From CBDFHF01 sp965247565 (GTDB taxonomy: Bacteria; Pseudomonadota; Gammaproteobacteria; Methylococcales; Methylomonadaceae), in assembly GCA_965247565.1 (NCBI GenBank), contig CBDFHF010000003.1, positions 2,108,001 to 2,172,000 on the forward strand: a stretch of DNA of 64,000 bases, given 5' to 3'. Each line of letters begins with the position of its first letter. The stretch's first letter is position 1. A program made the position numbers and the translations under genes. The notes below the pieces were generated by a model that did not search any database, was not told the origin of the DNA, and was given only the letters and a program-made list of their open reading frames with translations. This document shows positions 45,594-53,091 of the stretch, one piece after another.

Positions 45594-45780
45594 TTTGACT
45601 ATGGGTTATTGGCTTACAGCCACAAAGAGTAAAAGAGACGGCAAATTGTCTGCGTTTATCTCAAAGTCATAGCTCACCAAAGGCTGTCAATTGTTGTGTG
45701 AGTGGTGTTTTGGGCTAGATCTATACACAATAAACAGTTAATTTTTACTTTACGATTAATTAGGAATATGGGAATTGGTA

Positions 45781-46164
45781 ATGAAATATAAATACGCATC
45801 TCTAATACTTGGTTTTGCTGTTATCACGGGTTGTGCAACGACACCAGAACAGCCTGTTGAGCAAGTAGCGCCGGTTGTTAATGATTATCCAACTCGAGAT
45901 CGGGTTGAATATGTCTTAAATTGCGTGGCGCAGCATGGCGGGCTAACTTACATAAACCAATATGCCTGTGGTTGTAAAATCGACAAAATTGCCGAAAAGC
46001 TGAGCTTCAAAGATTTCGACGCCGCAAAAACTTTTTCTTATTTGGGCAAGGGGCAAACTGGTGATGCAGGCTCCGTTTTTCGGGATCCCACACAAGCGAA
46101 AGATTTAAAAAAGGCTCTTAAAGAAGCCGAAGCTTATGCTGAGAAAAATTGCTTTGTGAAGTAA
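45781..46164 (+). CDS. Cysteine-containing lipoprotein next to a SoxYZ-like carrier
   Basis: The product of about 127 residues has a lipoprotein signal (YASLILGFAVITGCATTPE) and a small domain with four cysteines (VLNCVAQHGG, YACGCKIDKIAEKL, KNCFVK). I recognise this as a pattern seen beside quinoprotein dehydrogenase genes in methylotrophs, but I cannot name the family. The ATG at 45781 is preferred over a TTG two codons earlier. The gene converges with the SoxYZ-like carrier gene, and a hairpin lies between them. Confidence 0.7.
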   Translation: MKYKYASLILGFAVITGCATTPEQPVEQVAPVVNDYPTRDRVEYVLNCVAQHGGLTYINQYACGCKIDKIAEKLSFKDFDAAKTFSYLGKGQTGDAGSVFRDPTQAKDLKKALKEAEAYAEKNCFVK

Positions 46165-46176
46165 ATCTCTAGAGGA

Positions 46177-46202
46177 GGGCGACACCAGCAGATGGGTCGC
46201 CC
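46177..46202 (+). terminator. Hairpin between convergent genes
   Basis: GGGCGAC (46177-46183) pairs with GTCGCCC (46196-46202) around a 12-base loop; GTTTAAC follows. The T run is poor, so termination is only probable. Confidence 0.45.
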
Positions 46203-46211
46203 GTTTAACTA

Positions 46212-47045
46212 TTAGGGATTGATTGTGTGCGTCTCTGTATAGGTTTTGCCGGGAGTGCAGTTATCCCTGCTCATCGGGCTTTCACAGGAAGTATCGGTAA
46301 ACTCTGCTTTTAAAACCCCGGCTTGATTTGGGACAACATAGAACCTAAAGTTTGGGTCAGAGCTGATGGCGATGTCTGTTTTGGCGGTTAAAATCGGTTG
46401 ATCGTTAAAAGTGACTTTTAATTTTTCCACAAAATGTGATTTTTTTACAAATCGGGTCACTTGATCCATTTGCATGCCGGTGAGGTTGGGGTGACTCATC
46501 AATAATTGTACTAAAGCGGGCTCACCAATTTTTGCGCCTTCATCCATCCTGAATTTCATCTTGCCCAAACGTTTCATCGCTTCATCAAGGTCGGCTCCTA
46601 CCGGAGCGGAACAACCGCCACTCGCTTTAATGAACTTTTTAGTCATAACTAGCTTCCCATCATTCATTTCTGCAATGGCGCGGATGTGGCTATAGGTATT
46701 TATTCTAACGCGCATGGCTAAATCGGCTTTGCCGCTTGCTGGGCTGAATTCAAACTCACCAACGAATGGAAAAGGGTTTTTATCCACGAGCACCAGAATC
46801 TTTTTTATGAAGTTGTCCTTGGTTTGGGCTTGTTTACTGACAATTTTTATGGGCACTAGAGAAGGATCTTCGGCACGGTAGGGTGCATCTATTTCGATAA
46901 TATCGTCCGATTCGACAATAGTCTTGCCGGGGAAAAACTGCTCTTTTAGCTTGTTGTTCCACTCAGAATCATCTTGCTCGGCAAGTGCGCTAAGAGGAAT
47001 GAGGAATAACATAACCAGCCATGCTTTCAGATTAAGTGAGGACAT
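46212..47045 (-). CDS. Quinoprotein dehydrogenase-associated SoxYZ-like carrier
   Basis: The 277-residue protein has a signal peptide (AWLVMLFLIPLSALAEQ), a SoxY-like domain with the reactive-cysteine segment ASGGCSAPVG near residue 143, and a SoxZ-like domain (PILTAKTDIAISSDPNFRFYVVP). SoxY and SoxZ are thus fused in one chain. This family is known as associated with PQQ-dependent alcohol dehydrogenases; its exact role is not settled. It is separate from the true soxYZ genes at 60 kb. The gene is transcribed towards the cysteine-containing lipoprotein. Confidence 0.85.
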   Translation of the reverse strand: MSSLNLKAWLVMLFLIPLSALAEQDDSEWNNKLKEQFFPGKTIVESDDIIEIDAPYRAEDPSLVPIKIVSKQAQTKDNFIKKILVLVDKNPFPFVGEFEFSPASGKADLAMRVRINTYSHIRAIAEMNDGKLVMTKKFIKASGGCSAPVGADLDEAMKRLGKMKFRMDEGAKIGEPALVQLLMSHPNLTGMQMDQVTRFVKKSHFVEKLKVTFNDQPILTAKTDIAISSDPNFRFYVVPNQAGVLKAEFTDTSCESPMSRDNCTPGKTYTETHTINP

Positions 47046-47118
47046 TATGATTTTCTCCAGTAGTCGTTATGTTTAACGGCAGATATATAGATTCAAGAAG
47101 TTTTGTCGTGTCATTCAG

Positions 47119-47913
47119 TTATTTCAAATTCTCAGTTACATGTGGCTGAATCTTGCTGTACATCAGTTGATGAATTTTTGGACTCCCGGCAATGACATTG
47201 CCAGATTTCATATAGTTATCGTTAAAAGAAAAATCGGTGATTACACCCCCGGCTTCTTTGATCAATAAAATCCCGGCAGCCATATCCCATTCCATAATGC
47301 CTATTTCCCAGTACCCATCCAAACGGCCAGCGGCCACATAAGCTAAATCCAAAGCCGCTGCGCCGGCGCGGCGAATGCCTGAGCACTCGGTGGTTAAGGA
47401 TTTGAACATGCCGACATAGGCGCCAAGGTGCAGGTCGGTTTTAAACGGAAAGCCAGTGCCCAGTAAGGCGCCTTTTAAGGTATTTTGTTCAGTGACTCGC
47501 AAACGGCGATTGTTGAGCATGGCACCGCCACCGCGTTTGGCAGTAAATAATTCATCGCGTAGCGGGTCGTAAACTACGCCAACTTCCAGTTTGCCCTTGT
47601 GCTTTAATGCGATGGAAACGGCATATTGCGGAAAACCATGTAGAAAATTAGTCGTGCCGTCCAATGGATCAATAACCCAGACATACTCATTGCCATGATG
47701 TTGGCCACTTTCTTCAGCCAAGATGGCGTGGTCAGGGTAGGCGGCTTTGATGGTGTTGATAATTTCACGCTCGGCAGCGCGATCGACTTCGCTGGCAAAA
47801 TCATTTTTGCCTTTTTGATCGATGCGTAGCTGGCCGACGCTATCAGCAGAACGGAGAATTATGTCGCCGGCGCTACGGGCAGCGCGGACGGCGATATTAA
47901 GCATGGGTTGCAT
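47119..47913 (-). CDS. suhB: Inositol-1-monophosphatase family protein (SuhB)
   Basis: The 264-residue protein has the complete metal-binding signature of the family: EES in ILAEESGQ, WVIDPLDGTTNFLHGFP (DPLDGT), and EWDMAAGILLIKEAGG near the end. SuhB hydrolyses inositol monophosphate and in E. coli takes part in rRNA antitermination. The gene is divergent from trmJ, a common arrangement in gammaproteobacteria. Confidence 0.93.
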   Translation of the reverse strand: MQPMLNIAVRAARSAGDIILRSADSVGQLRIDQKGKNDFASEVDRAAEREIINTIKAAYPDHAILAEESGQHHGNEYVWVIDPLDGTTNFLHGFPQYAVSIALKHKGKLEVGVVYDPLRDELFTAKRGGGAMLNNRRLRVTEQNTLKGALLGTGFPFKTDLHLGAYVGMFKSLTTECSGIRRAGAAALDLAYVAAGRLDGYWEIGIMEWDMAAGILLIKEAGGVITDFSFNDNYMKSGNVIAGSPKIHQLMYSKIQPHVTENLK

Positions 47914-48002
47914 AGGCTGAATTTATAATGAGCAGTTAGAAACCTGAATAGAATAACAAATCTTTTGGTAAACTTTGGGCTTTTTTCCCTGTAGAGACAA
48001 CC

Positions 48003-48731
48003 TTGCTGGACAATATAAAAATCGTTTTGGTGGAAACGTCGCACCCTGGCAATATTGGTGCGGTAGCCAGAGCTATGAAAAATATGCAGATGACCAAGCT
48101 TTATCTGGTCTCGCCGAAAATTTTTCCGAGCGCAGAAGCTACTTCGCGAGCGGCGGGTTCTGATGATATTCTGGCGAAAGCGGTTGTTTGCGATACTTTA
48201 CAAGAAGCCGTCGCTGATTGTCAGCTAGTTATTGGCGCCAGTGCTCGCTGTCGAACGATAAGTTGGCCGGAATTGACGCCCAGGGAATGTGCTGAAAAGA
48301 TTATTGTTCATGAACCAGGTTATAAAGTTGCTATTTTGTTTGGCCGAGAAAATTCTGGATTGAAAAATCATGAACTGGATTTGTGCCATTTTTTGCTGCG
48401 GATTCCCTGTAATCACGAATACAGTTCATTAAATGTTGCATCAGCGGTGCAGGTGGTTTGCTATGAGCTCTTTGTTGCGACTGGATTGCAACTACCGACT
48501 GAGATAGGAGATAAGGATGCAGATCCTTTGGCGACCGCAGAACAGATGGAATCTTTTTATGTGCATCTGTACGAAGCCCTGAGAGATATTGGTTTTATGC
48601 ATCCTGATAAATCAAAATCGATCATGCGCAGATTACGGCGGATTTATAACAGGGTGCAACTAGATACTAAAGAACTGGACATACTCCGAGGTATTTTGAG
48701 AATGTCGCAAGGCAATAAGAGGCGAGGGTAA
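48003..48731 (+). CDS. trmJ: tRNA (Cm32/Um32) 2'-O-methyltransferase
   Basis: The 242-residue SPOUT methyltransferase starts near IKIVLVETSHPGNIGAVARAMKNM and has the knot motifs ILFGRENSGLKNHELDLCHFLLRIP and EYSSLNVASAVQVVCYEL, followed by the C-terminal helical extension specific to TrmJ. It methylates position 32 of several tRNAs. The start is a TTG; no good ribosome binding site is visible. It overlaps cysE by one base, and the order suhB/trmJ/cysE/iscR is common in gammaproteobacteria. Confidence 0.92.
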   Translation: MLDNIKIVLVETSHPGNIGAVARAMKNMQMTKLYLVSPKIFPSAEATSRAAGSDDILAKAVVCDTLQEAVADCQLVIGASARCRTISWPELTPRECAEKIIVHEPGYKVAILFGRENSGLKNHELDLCHFLLRIPCNHEYSSLNVASAVQVVCYELFVATGLQLPTEIGDKDADPLATAEQMESFYVHLYEALRDIGFMHPDKSKSIMRRLRRIYNRVQLDTKELDILRGILRMSQGNKRRG

Positions 48732-49468
48732 TGTTAGCAAGATTGAAAGAAGATATTCAGTGCGTTTTTGCGCGCGATCCTGCGGCGCAGTCGGTATTGG
48801 AAATAATAACGACTTATCCAGGTATCCATGCGGTATTAATTCATCGATTGAGTCACTGGTTATGGTTGATTGGGTTTAAATGGTTCGCACGTTTTATTTC
48901 TTTTGTTGGTCGCTGGTTTACCGGCATTGAAATTCACCCGGGCGCGGAAATCGGCAGACGTTTTTTTATCGATCACGGTATGGGTGTGGTTATCGGCGAA
49001 ACCGCTGTGATTGGCGATGATTGTACTTTGTACCACGGAGTTACATTAGGCGGCACAAGCTGGAATAAGGGCAAGCGTCATCCTACGTTGCATGATGGTG
49101 TGGTGATAGGTGCTGGTGCCAAAGTATTAGGGCCTATTGAGATTGGGGCGGGTTCGCGGGTTGGATCAAACTCAGTTGTCATAAAGTCTGTTCCGGCTGG
49201 TGCTACCGTGGTGGGTATTCCTGGACATATCATCGATCAAAAAACAAAAGTTGCAAAAGCCGAGCGTGAAGAGATTGCCAATAAGATGGGGTTCGATGCC
49301 TATGGTGCAACTACCGATATGCCTGATCCAGTCGCTAATGCGATTAATCGTATGTTGGACCATATACATTTGTTGGACAAGCAGATAGAGACTATGCAAA
49401 AAGCGCTTGATGACGTCGGTGTTAAGTGCGCTAAAACGGCATTAAATGAGCTAGATGACTTTCATTAA
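48731..49468 (+). CDS. cysE: Serine O-acetyltransferase
   Basis: The 245-residue protein has an N-terminal helical part and a left-handed beta helix of hexapeptide repeats, with the catalytic region IDHGMGVVIGETAVIGDDCTLYHGVTLGGT and HPTLHDGVVIGAGAKVLGP. It makes O-acetylserine for cysteine synthesis, feeding the cysteine desulfurase downstream. The start overlaps the trmJ stop by one base. The C-terminal extension of about 60 residues is longer than needed for catalysis and resembles epsilon-proteobacterial/cyanobacterial-type CysE tails. Confidence 0.93.
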   Translation: MLARLKEDIQCVFARDPAAQSVLEIITTYPGIHAVLIHRLSHWLWLIGFKWFARFISFVGRWFTGIEIHPGAEIGRRFFIDHGMGVVIGETAVIGDDCTLYHGVTLGGTSWNKGKRHPTLHDGVVIGAGAKVLGPIEIGAGSRVGSNSVVIKSVPAGATVVGIPGHIIDQKTKVAKAEREEIANKMGFDAYGATTDMPDPVANAINRMLDHIHLLDKQIETMQKALDDVGVKCAKTALNELDDFH

Positions 49469-49541
49469 TCGCCGCAGTTGATAGCGTTTAACGTGTTTCA
49501 AAATTTTGTAAGGGTGCAAGATAAAAGTCGGTTTGGGTTGT

Positions 49542-49575
49542 ATAGTTGACTATTTTGCTTGGTTAAAAGTATAGT
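49542..49575 (+). promoter_or_regulatory. Promoter of iscR with an IscR type 1-like site
   Basis: TTGACT (49546-49551) and TATAGT (49570-49575) are separated by 18 bases. The overlapping sequence ATAGTTGACTATTTTGCTTGG resembles the first half of the IscR type 1 consensus (ATASYYGACTRWWWTA...), which suggests autorepression by [2Fe-2S]-IscR as in E. coli. Confidence 0.55.
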
Positions 49576-49608
49576 GACCGCAACTCATTCAATTAGAAGG
49601 ACTGTGTT

Positions 49609-50091
49609 GTGCGATTAACTACTAAAGGCCGTTATGCGGTTACTGCAATGCTGGATTTGGCTTTTCATAGCCAAAAAAGACCGGTTACTTTGACCGAAAT
49701 TGCCGCTCGACAGACTATTTCCCTGTCTTATCTTGAACAGCTGTTTGCTCGTTTGCGCCGTGCTGGTATGGTAAAAGGTGTGCGTGGTCCAGGCGGCGGC
49801 TATACTCTTTGCCGTCATGCGAGCGAGATTAACATTGCAGATATAATTCAAGCGGTTGATGAGCCTATTGATTCTACTAAGTGTGGTGGTGAGGCTAATT
49901 GCCAAAATCATAAGGCGTGTCTAACCCATGATTTATGGATGGGCTTAAGTCAACAAATTAGTTCTTACTTGCAGGGAATCTCTCTTGGTGAACTATTGGA
50001 AAGGCAACATGTTCAAGAGGTCGCTAGAAGACAGGATCATGATTCTCAGCATCTTATTGAAATGCATATGCACAATGGGGCGGGCGCTTAA
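49609..50091 (+). CDS. iscR: Iron-sulfur cluster-sensing Rrf2 regulator IscR
   Basis: The 160-residue protein has the Rrf2 winged helix (MRLTTKGRYAVTAMLDLAFH, ARQTISLSYLEQLFARLRRAGMVKGVRGPGGGY) and three cysteines spaced C-x5-C-x5-C (KCGGEANCQNHKAC) as [2Fe-2S] ligands, plus the downstream His in LTHDLW. It represses Fe-S assembly genes when cluster supply is adequate. The GTG start has AGAAGGA upstream. nifS-like and iscA genes follow closely, while iscU, hscBA and fdx are absent here. Confidence 0.94.
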   Translation: MRLTTKGRYAVTAMLDLAFHSQKRPVTLTEIAARQTISLSYLEQLFARLRRAGMVKGVRGPGGGYTLCRHASEINIADIIQAVDEPIDSTKCGGEANCQNHKACLTHDLWMGLSQQISSYLQGISLGELLERQHVQEVARRQDHDSQHLIEMHMHNGAGA

Positions 50092-50097
50092 AATTTA

Positions 50098-51201
50098 ATG
50101 ATCTATTTTGATCATAATGCAACGACGCCAATCGATGAGCGTGTCTTGGAGGCGATGCAGCCTTTTTTGACAACATTTTATGGTAATCCTTCTAGCTTGT
50201 GTCGCCTGGGTCGTGTTGTTCGTAGTGCAATCGATGTGGCACGCGAGCAGCTTGCTTCATTAGTTAAAGCGCAGCCTGATCAGATAATTTTCACCAGCGG
50301 CGGGACTGAGGCTAATAATCTAGCGCTGCATTGTGTTAAGCCACATGGAAAATTGGCGATTTCTGCAATAGAACACCCCAGTATCATCGAGCCAGCTAAG
50401 AACTTAAAAAAGCAAGGCTGTAGTCTTAATTTGATAAATGTAGACGGCGACGGTATCGTTAGTCAGCAGGAAATTGAGCAAGTAATTGAAAAAAAAATGG
50501 ATTTTGTATCAATTATGTTGGCAAATAATGAAACTGGTGTGGTGCAAAATATAGCTGAATATGCTCAACAGTTGGGGGCTCATAATGTCATTACGCATAC
50601 TGATGCCGTTCAGGCACTGGGTAAGATGCCGGTGTCATTTCAACAGTTAGCTGTAGATTTGATGTCAATATCTAGTCATAAAATCTATGGCCCTAAAGGT
50701 TGCGGCGCGTTGATTTTTAGAAAAAAGGTGCCGATACGGCCAATTTTATTGGGGGGTGGGCAAGAGCGTGGTTATCGTGCCGGTACGGAAAACGTTTCTG
50801 CCATTGTTGGCTTTGGTAAAGCTGCGGAGCTGGCAGAGTCCGAGCTTGCTCAACGCAGTGAGCATCTGCGGATGTTAAGGAAGTTGCTGGAACAGCGGCT
50901 GTCCACTATTCGCGGCTTAAAGATTTACGCTCAATGTGTTGAGCGTATACCTAACACTGTTCAATTTAGCATTGACGGTATTGATGGTGAAATGCTTTTA
51001 ATGAAGCTGGATCAAAAAAACGTTGCAGTATCGAGTGGATCCGCTTGTGCAAGCGGTGGTCTTGAACCGAGTCCTGTGTTAGTTGCTATGGGAATTGAGC
51101 CAGCTGTTGCAAAATCATCGATAAGAGTTAGCTTCGGGAAGGCTAATACCCAAGAGGAGGTTCTTGACTTTATAGGTATATTAGAGGGCTTGGTATCATA
51201 G
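50098..51201 (+). CDS. Cysteine desulfurase (NifS/IscS family)
   Basis: The 367-residue PLP enzyme has IYFDHNATTPIDERVLEAM at the start, the PLP lysine in SISSHKIYGPKGCGAL, the HTDAVQALGK segment and the catalytic cysteine loop SSGSACASGGLEPSPVL. It takes sulfur from cysteine for Fe-S and other sulfur cofactors. It is shorter than IscS (about 400) and closer in length to NifS-type enzymes, so I leave the symbol open. It follows iscR by six bases and is read together with it and iscA. Confidence 0.92.
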   Translation: MIYFDHNATTPIDERVLEAMQPFLTTFYGNPSSLCRLGRVVRSAIDVAREQLASLVKAQPDQIIFTSGGTEANNLALHCVKPHGKLAISAIEHPSIIEPAKNLKKQGCSLNLINVDGDGIVSQQEIEQVIEKKMDFVSIMLANNETGVVQNIAEYAQQLGAHNVITHTDAVQALGKMPVSFQQLAVDLMSISSHKIYGPKGCGALIFRKKVPIRPILLGGGQERGYRAGTENVSAIVGFGKAAELAESELAQRSEHLRMLRKLLEQRLSTIRGLKIYAQCVERIPNTVQFSIDGIDGEMLLMKLDQKNVAVSSGSACASGGLEPSPVLVAMGIEPAVAKSSIRVSFGKANTQEEVLDFIGILEGLVS

Positions 51202-51224
51202 TATTTTGTTAAATGAGGATAATC

Positions 51225-51551
51225 ATGTCTATTTCTTTGACAGAGCGAGCTGCTCTGCAGATTCAAAAGCAGTTGCTAAAGCGGGGTAAGGGCGTTGGTT
51301 TAAAGTTGGGTGTAAAAAAATCTGGGTGCTCAGGTTTTGCCTATGTATTGGATTACGCCGATGAGTTGCGGGATGGGGAGTCGATATTTGAAAGTTACGG
51401 CGTAAAAGTTATTGTAGATAGAGATGATCTAAAGCTTATTGACGGGTGTGAGCTTGATTATCGTCGTGAAGGAATTAATGAGGCATTTCAGTTTAACAAC
51501 CCAAATGTAAAGGGAACTTGTGGATGTGGAGAAAGCTTTACAGTTGAGTAG
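51225..51551 (+). CDS. iscA: Iron-sulfur cluster assembly protein IscA
   Basis: The 108-residue A-type carrier has the three conserved cysteines: KKSGCSGFAY and GTCGCGESF at the end. It carries iron or Fe-S clusters to target proteins. The ATG at 51225 is chosen because GAGGATA lies just upstream; an earlier ATG at 51213 overlaps that site. It ends the iscR-nifS-iscA operon. Confidence 0.93.
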   Translation: MSISLTERAALQIQKQLLKRGKGVGLKLGVKKSGCSGFAYVLDYADELRDGESIFESYGVKVIVDRDDLKLIDGCELDYRREGINEAFQFNNPNVKGTCGCGESFTVE

Positions 51552-51671
51552 CTTTGAGGCTGGAAAGATTACTTAGAGTATTTTGTTTTTTATCGAGAGC
51601 TTTAGGGAGCAAGGTGGATTCTGAAATTTTCCTCTTAATTCTAGTTACTGGATTAGACGGAGTATTTGGTA

Positions 51672-51701
51672 TTGACACGAGTCCCCATTCTCCTTTACAG
51701 T
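51672..51701 (+). promoter_or_regulatory. Possible promoter of the RuMP genes
   Basis: A perfect TTGACA (51672-51677) is followed after 18 bases by TACAGT (51696-51701). It would give a leader of about 50 bases before hxlA, ending in AGGAG 8 bases upstream of the ATG. Confidence 0.45.
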
Positions 51702-51760
51702 TAACTTCGCTTTACAAATTTTAGTTACAAACAATAAATATAACCTTAGGAGCACATATC

Positions 51761-52402
51761 ATGGCAAAACCATTAATTCAAATGGCATTAGATTCATTAG
51801 ATTTTGACGCAACAGTAGGTCTGGCTACACAAGTAGCTCCTTATGTTGATATTTTTGAAATCGGAACTCCATGTATCAAACACAATGGTATCAATCTGGT
51901 TAAAGAACTAAGAGCTAGATTTCCAGAACATCTGCTTTTGGTAGACCTTAAGACAATGGATGCTGGCGAATACGAAGCTACACCATTTTACGCGGCCGGT
52001 GCGGATATTGTGACTGTTCTTGGCGTTTCTGGTTTGCCAACAATTGGCGGCGTTGTAAAAGCTGCAAACGCTCACGGCGCTGAAGCCCAAATAGATTTGA
52101 TCAATGTTGAAGATAAAGTAGCTTGCGCTCGCGCATCCGCAGAGCTGGGTGCACAAATATTAGGAATTCACACGGGTCTTGATGCGCAAGCCGCTGGTCA
52201 CACACCATTTTCTGATTTGAATGCCATAGCAGCTTTAGGGTTGAACGCAAGAATATCAGTTGCTGGTGGAATTAAGCAATCGACAGTGCAAGATGTTGTT
52301 AAAGCGGGTGCTAACATTATCGTTGTTGGTGCAGCCATATATGGTGCGCCATCTCCAGCTGAAGCAGCTCGTGAAATTCGTGAACTTGTAGACGCAGTGT
52401 AA
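51761..52402 (+). CDS. hxlA: 3-Hexulose-6-phosphate synthase
   Basis: The 213-residue TIM-barrel protein matches HPS of the OMP decarboxylase superfamily: PLIQMALDSLDFDATVGLA, FEIGTPCIKHNG, VDLKTMDAGEYE (the metal-binding DxKxxD-like motif) and ISVAGGIKQSTVQDVVKAGA. It condenses formaldehyde with ribulose 5-phosphate, the key fixation step of the RuMP cycle. AGGAG precedes the ATG. hxlB follows after three bases. Length fits the family. Confidence 0.96.
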   Translation: MAKPLIQMALDSLDFDATVGLATQVAPYVDIFEIGTPCIKHNGINLVKELRARFPEHLLLVDLKTMDAGEYEATPFYAAGADIVTVLGVSGLPTIGGVVKAANAHGAEAQIDLINVEDKVACARASAELGAQILGIHTGLDAQAAGHTPFSDLNAIAALGLNARISVAGGIKQSTVQDVVKAGANIIVVGAAIYGAPSPAEAAREIRELVDAV

Positions 52403-52405
52403 AAT

Positions 52406-52939
52406 ATGCATCAGCAACTTATCATAGACAAAATCTCGAGTATTCTTGGTGCAACGGATAGCTCGTATGATGTTAAGCTGACGGCGATGCTCGATAGCGC
52501 GAAACGGATATTTATATCCGGTGCAGGTCGCTCTAAACTCGTAGGCAATTTTTTTGCGATGAGGCTTGTCCACGGCGGTTATGATGTGAGCGTAGTTGGG
52601 GAGATTGTCACTCCCAGTATTAAAAGCGGTGATTTGCTGATTATTATTTCTGGATCGGGTGAGACTGAACAGTTAATTGCATTTACCAAAAGTGCTAAAA
52701 AGATTGGCGCTAACATTGTTCTTATTTCCTCAAAAAGTGAATCAACCATTGGGGATATGGCCGATGCTGTTTTTCGGATAGGTAGTCCGGAAATGTACGG
52801 CAAGGTATTGGGGATGCCGATGGGAACAGTCTTCGAACTATCCACTCTGGTTTTTCTGGAAGCCGCTATATCCCACATAATACATGAAAAAGGGATTCCT
52901 GAAGAAGTGATGAGAGAAAGGCACGCAAATTTGGAATAA
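52406..52939 (+). CDS. hxlB: 6-Phospho-3-hexuloisomerase
   Basis: The 177-residue SIS-domain protein has the sugar-phosphate-binding loops GAGRSKLVGNFFAMRLVHGG, ISGSGETEQLIAFTKSAKK and the MYGKVLGMPMGTVFELSTLVFLE region of PHI. It isomerises hexulose 6-phosphate to fructose 6-phosphate. It lies directly after hxlA, and a hairpin follows its stop, so the two may form a unit separate from tkt. Confidence 0.95.
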   Translation: MHQQLIIDKISSILGATDSSYDVKLTAMLDSAKRIFISGAGRSKLVGNFFAMRLVHGGYDVSVVGEIVTPSIKSGDLLIIISGSGETEQLIAFTKSAKKIGANIVLISSKSESTIGDMADAVFRIGSPEMYGKVLGMPMGTVFELSTLVFLEAAISHIIHEKGIPEEVMRERHANLE

Positions 52940-52950
52940 GTCGTCTTGCG

Positions 52951-52988
52951 GAGCGAGCGGTTAGAGTCAAGGGTCGCTCGCTCTGTTT
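52951..52988 (+). terminator. GC-rich hairpin after hxlB
   Basis: GAGCGAGCG (52951-52959) pairs perfectly with CGCTCGCTC (52975-52983); TGTTT follows. It may end or attenuate the hxlAB transcript ahead of tkt. Confidence 0.6.
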
Positions 52989-53056
52989 AAAAGTATTAAT
53001 TACATCTTATCAAATTAGCCATAAATCATTATAAAAGCTGTCGAGCTAATTAATTC

Positions 53057-53068
53057 ATTGTTAACAAT
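53057..53068. repeat. 12-base palindrome upstream of tkt
   Basis: ATTGTTAACAAT is a perfect palindrome 24 bases upstream of the tkt start codon. It could be an operator half-site pair, but no known binding protein is recognised. Confidence 0.4.
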
Positions 53069-53091
53069 AATAAATTTTGAAGGAGAAGAAT

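Noticed and set aside
51552..51760. Search for a riboswitch or small RNA before hxlA
   Set aside because: No known riboswitch pattern or strong hairpin was found; only a possible promoter.
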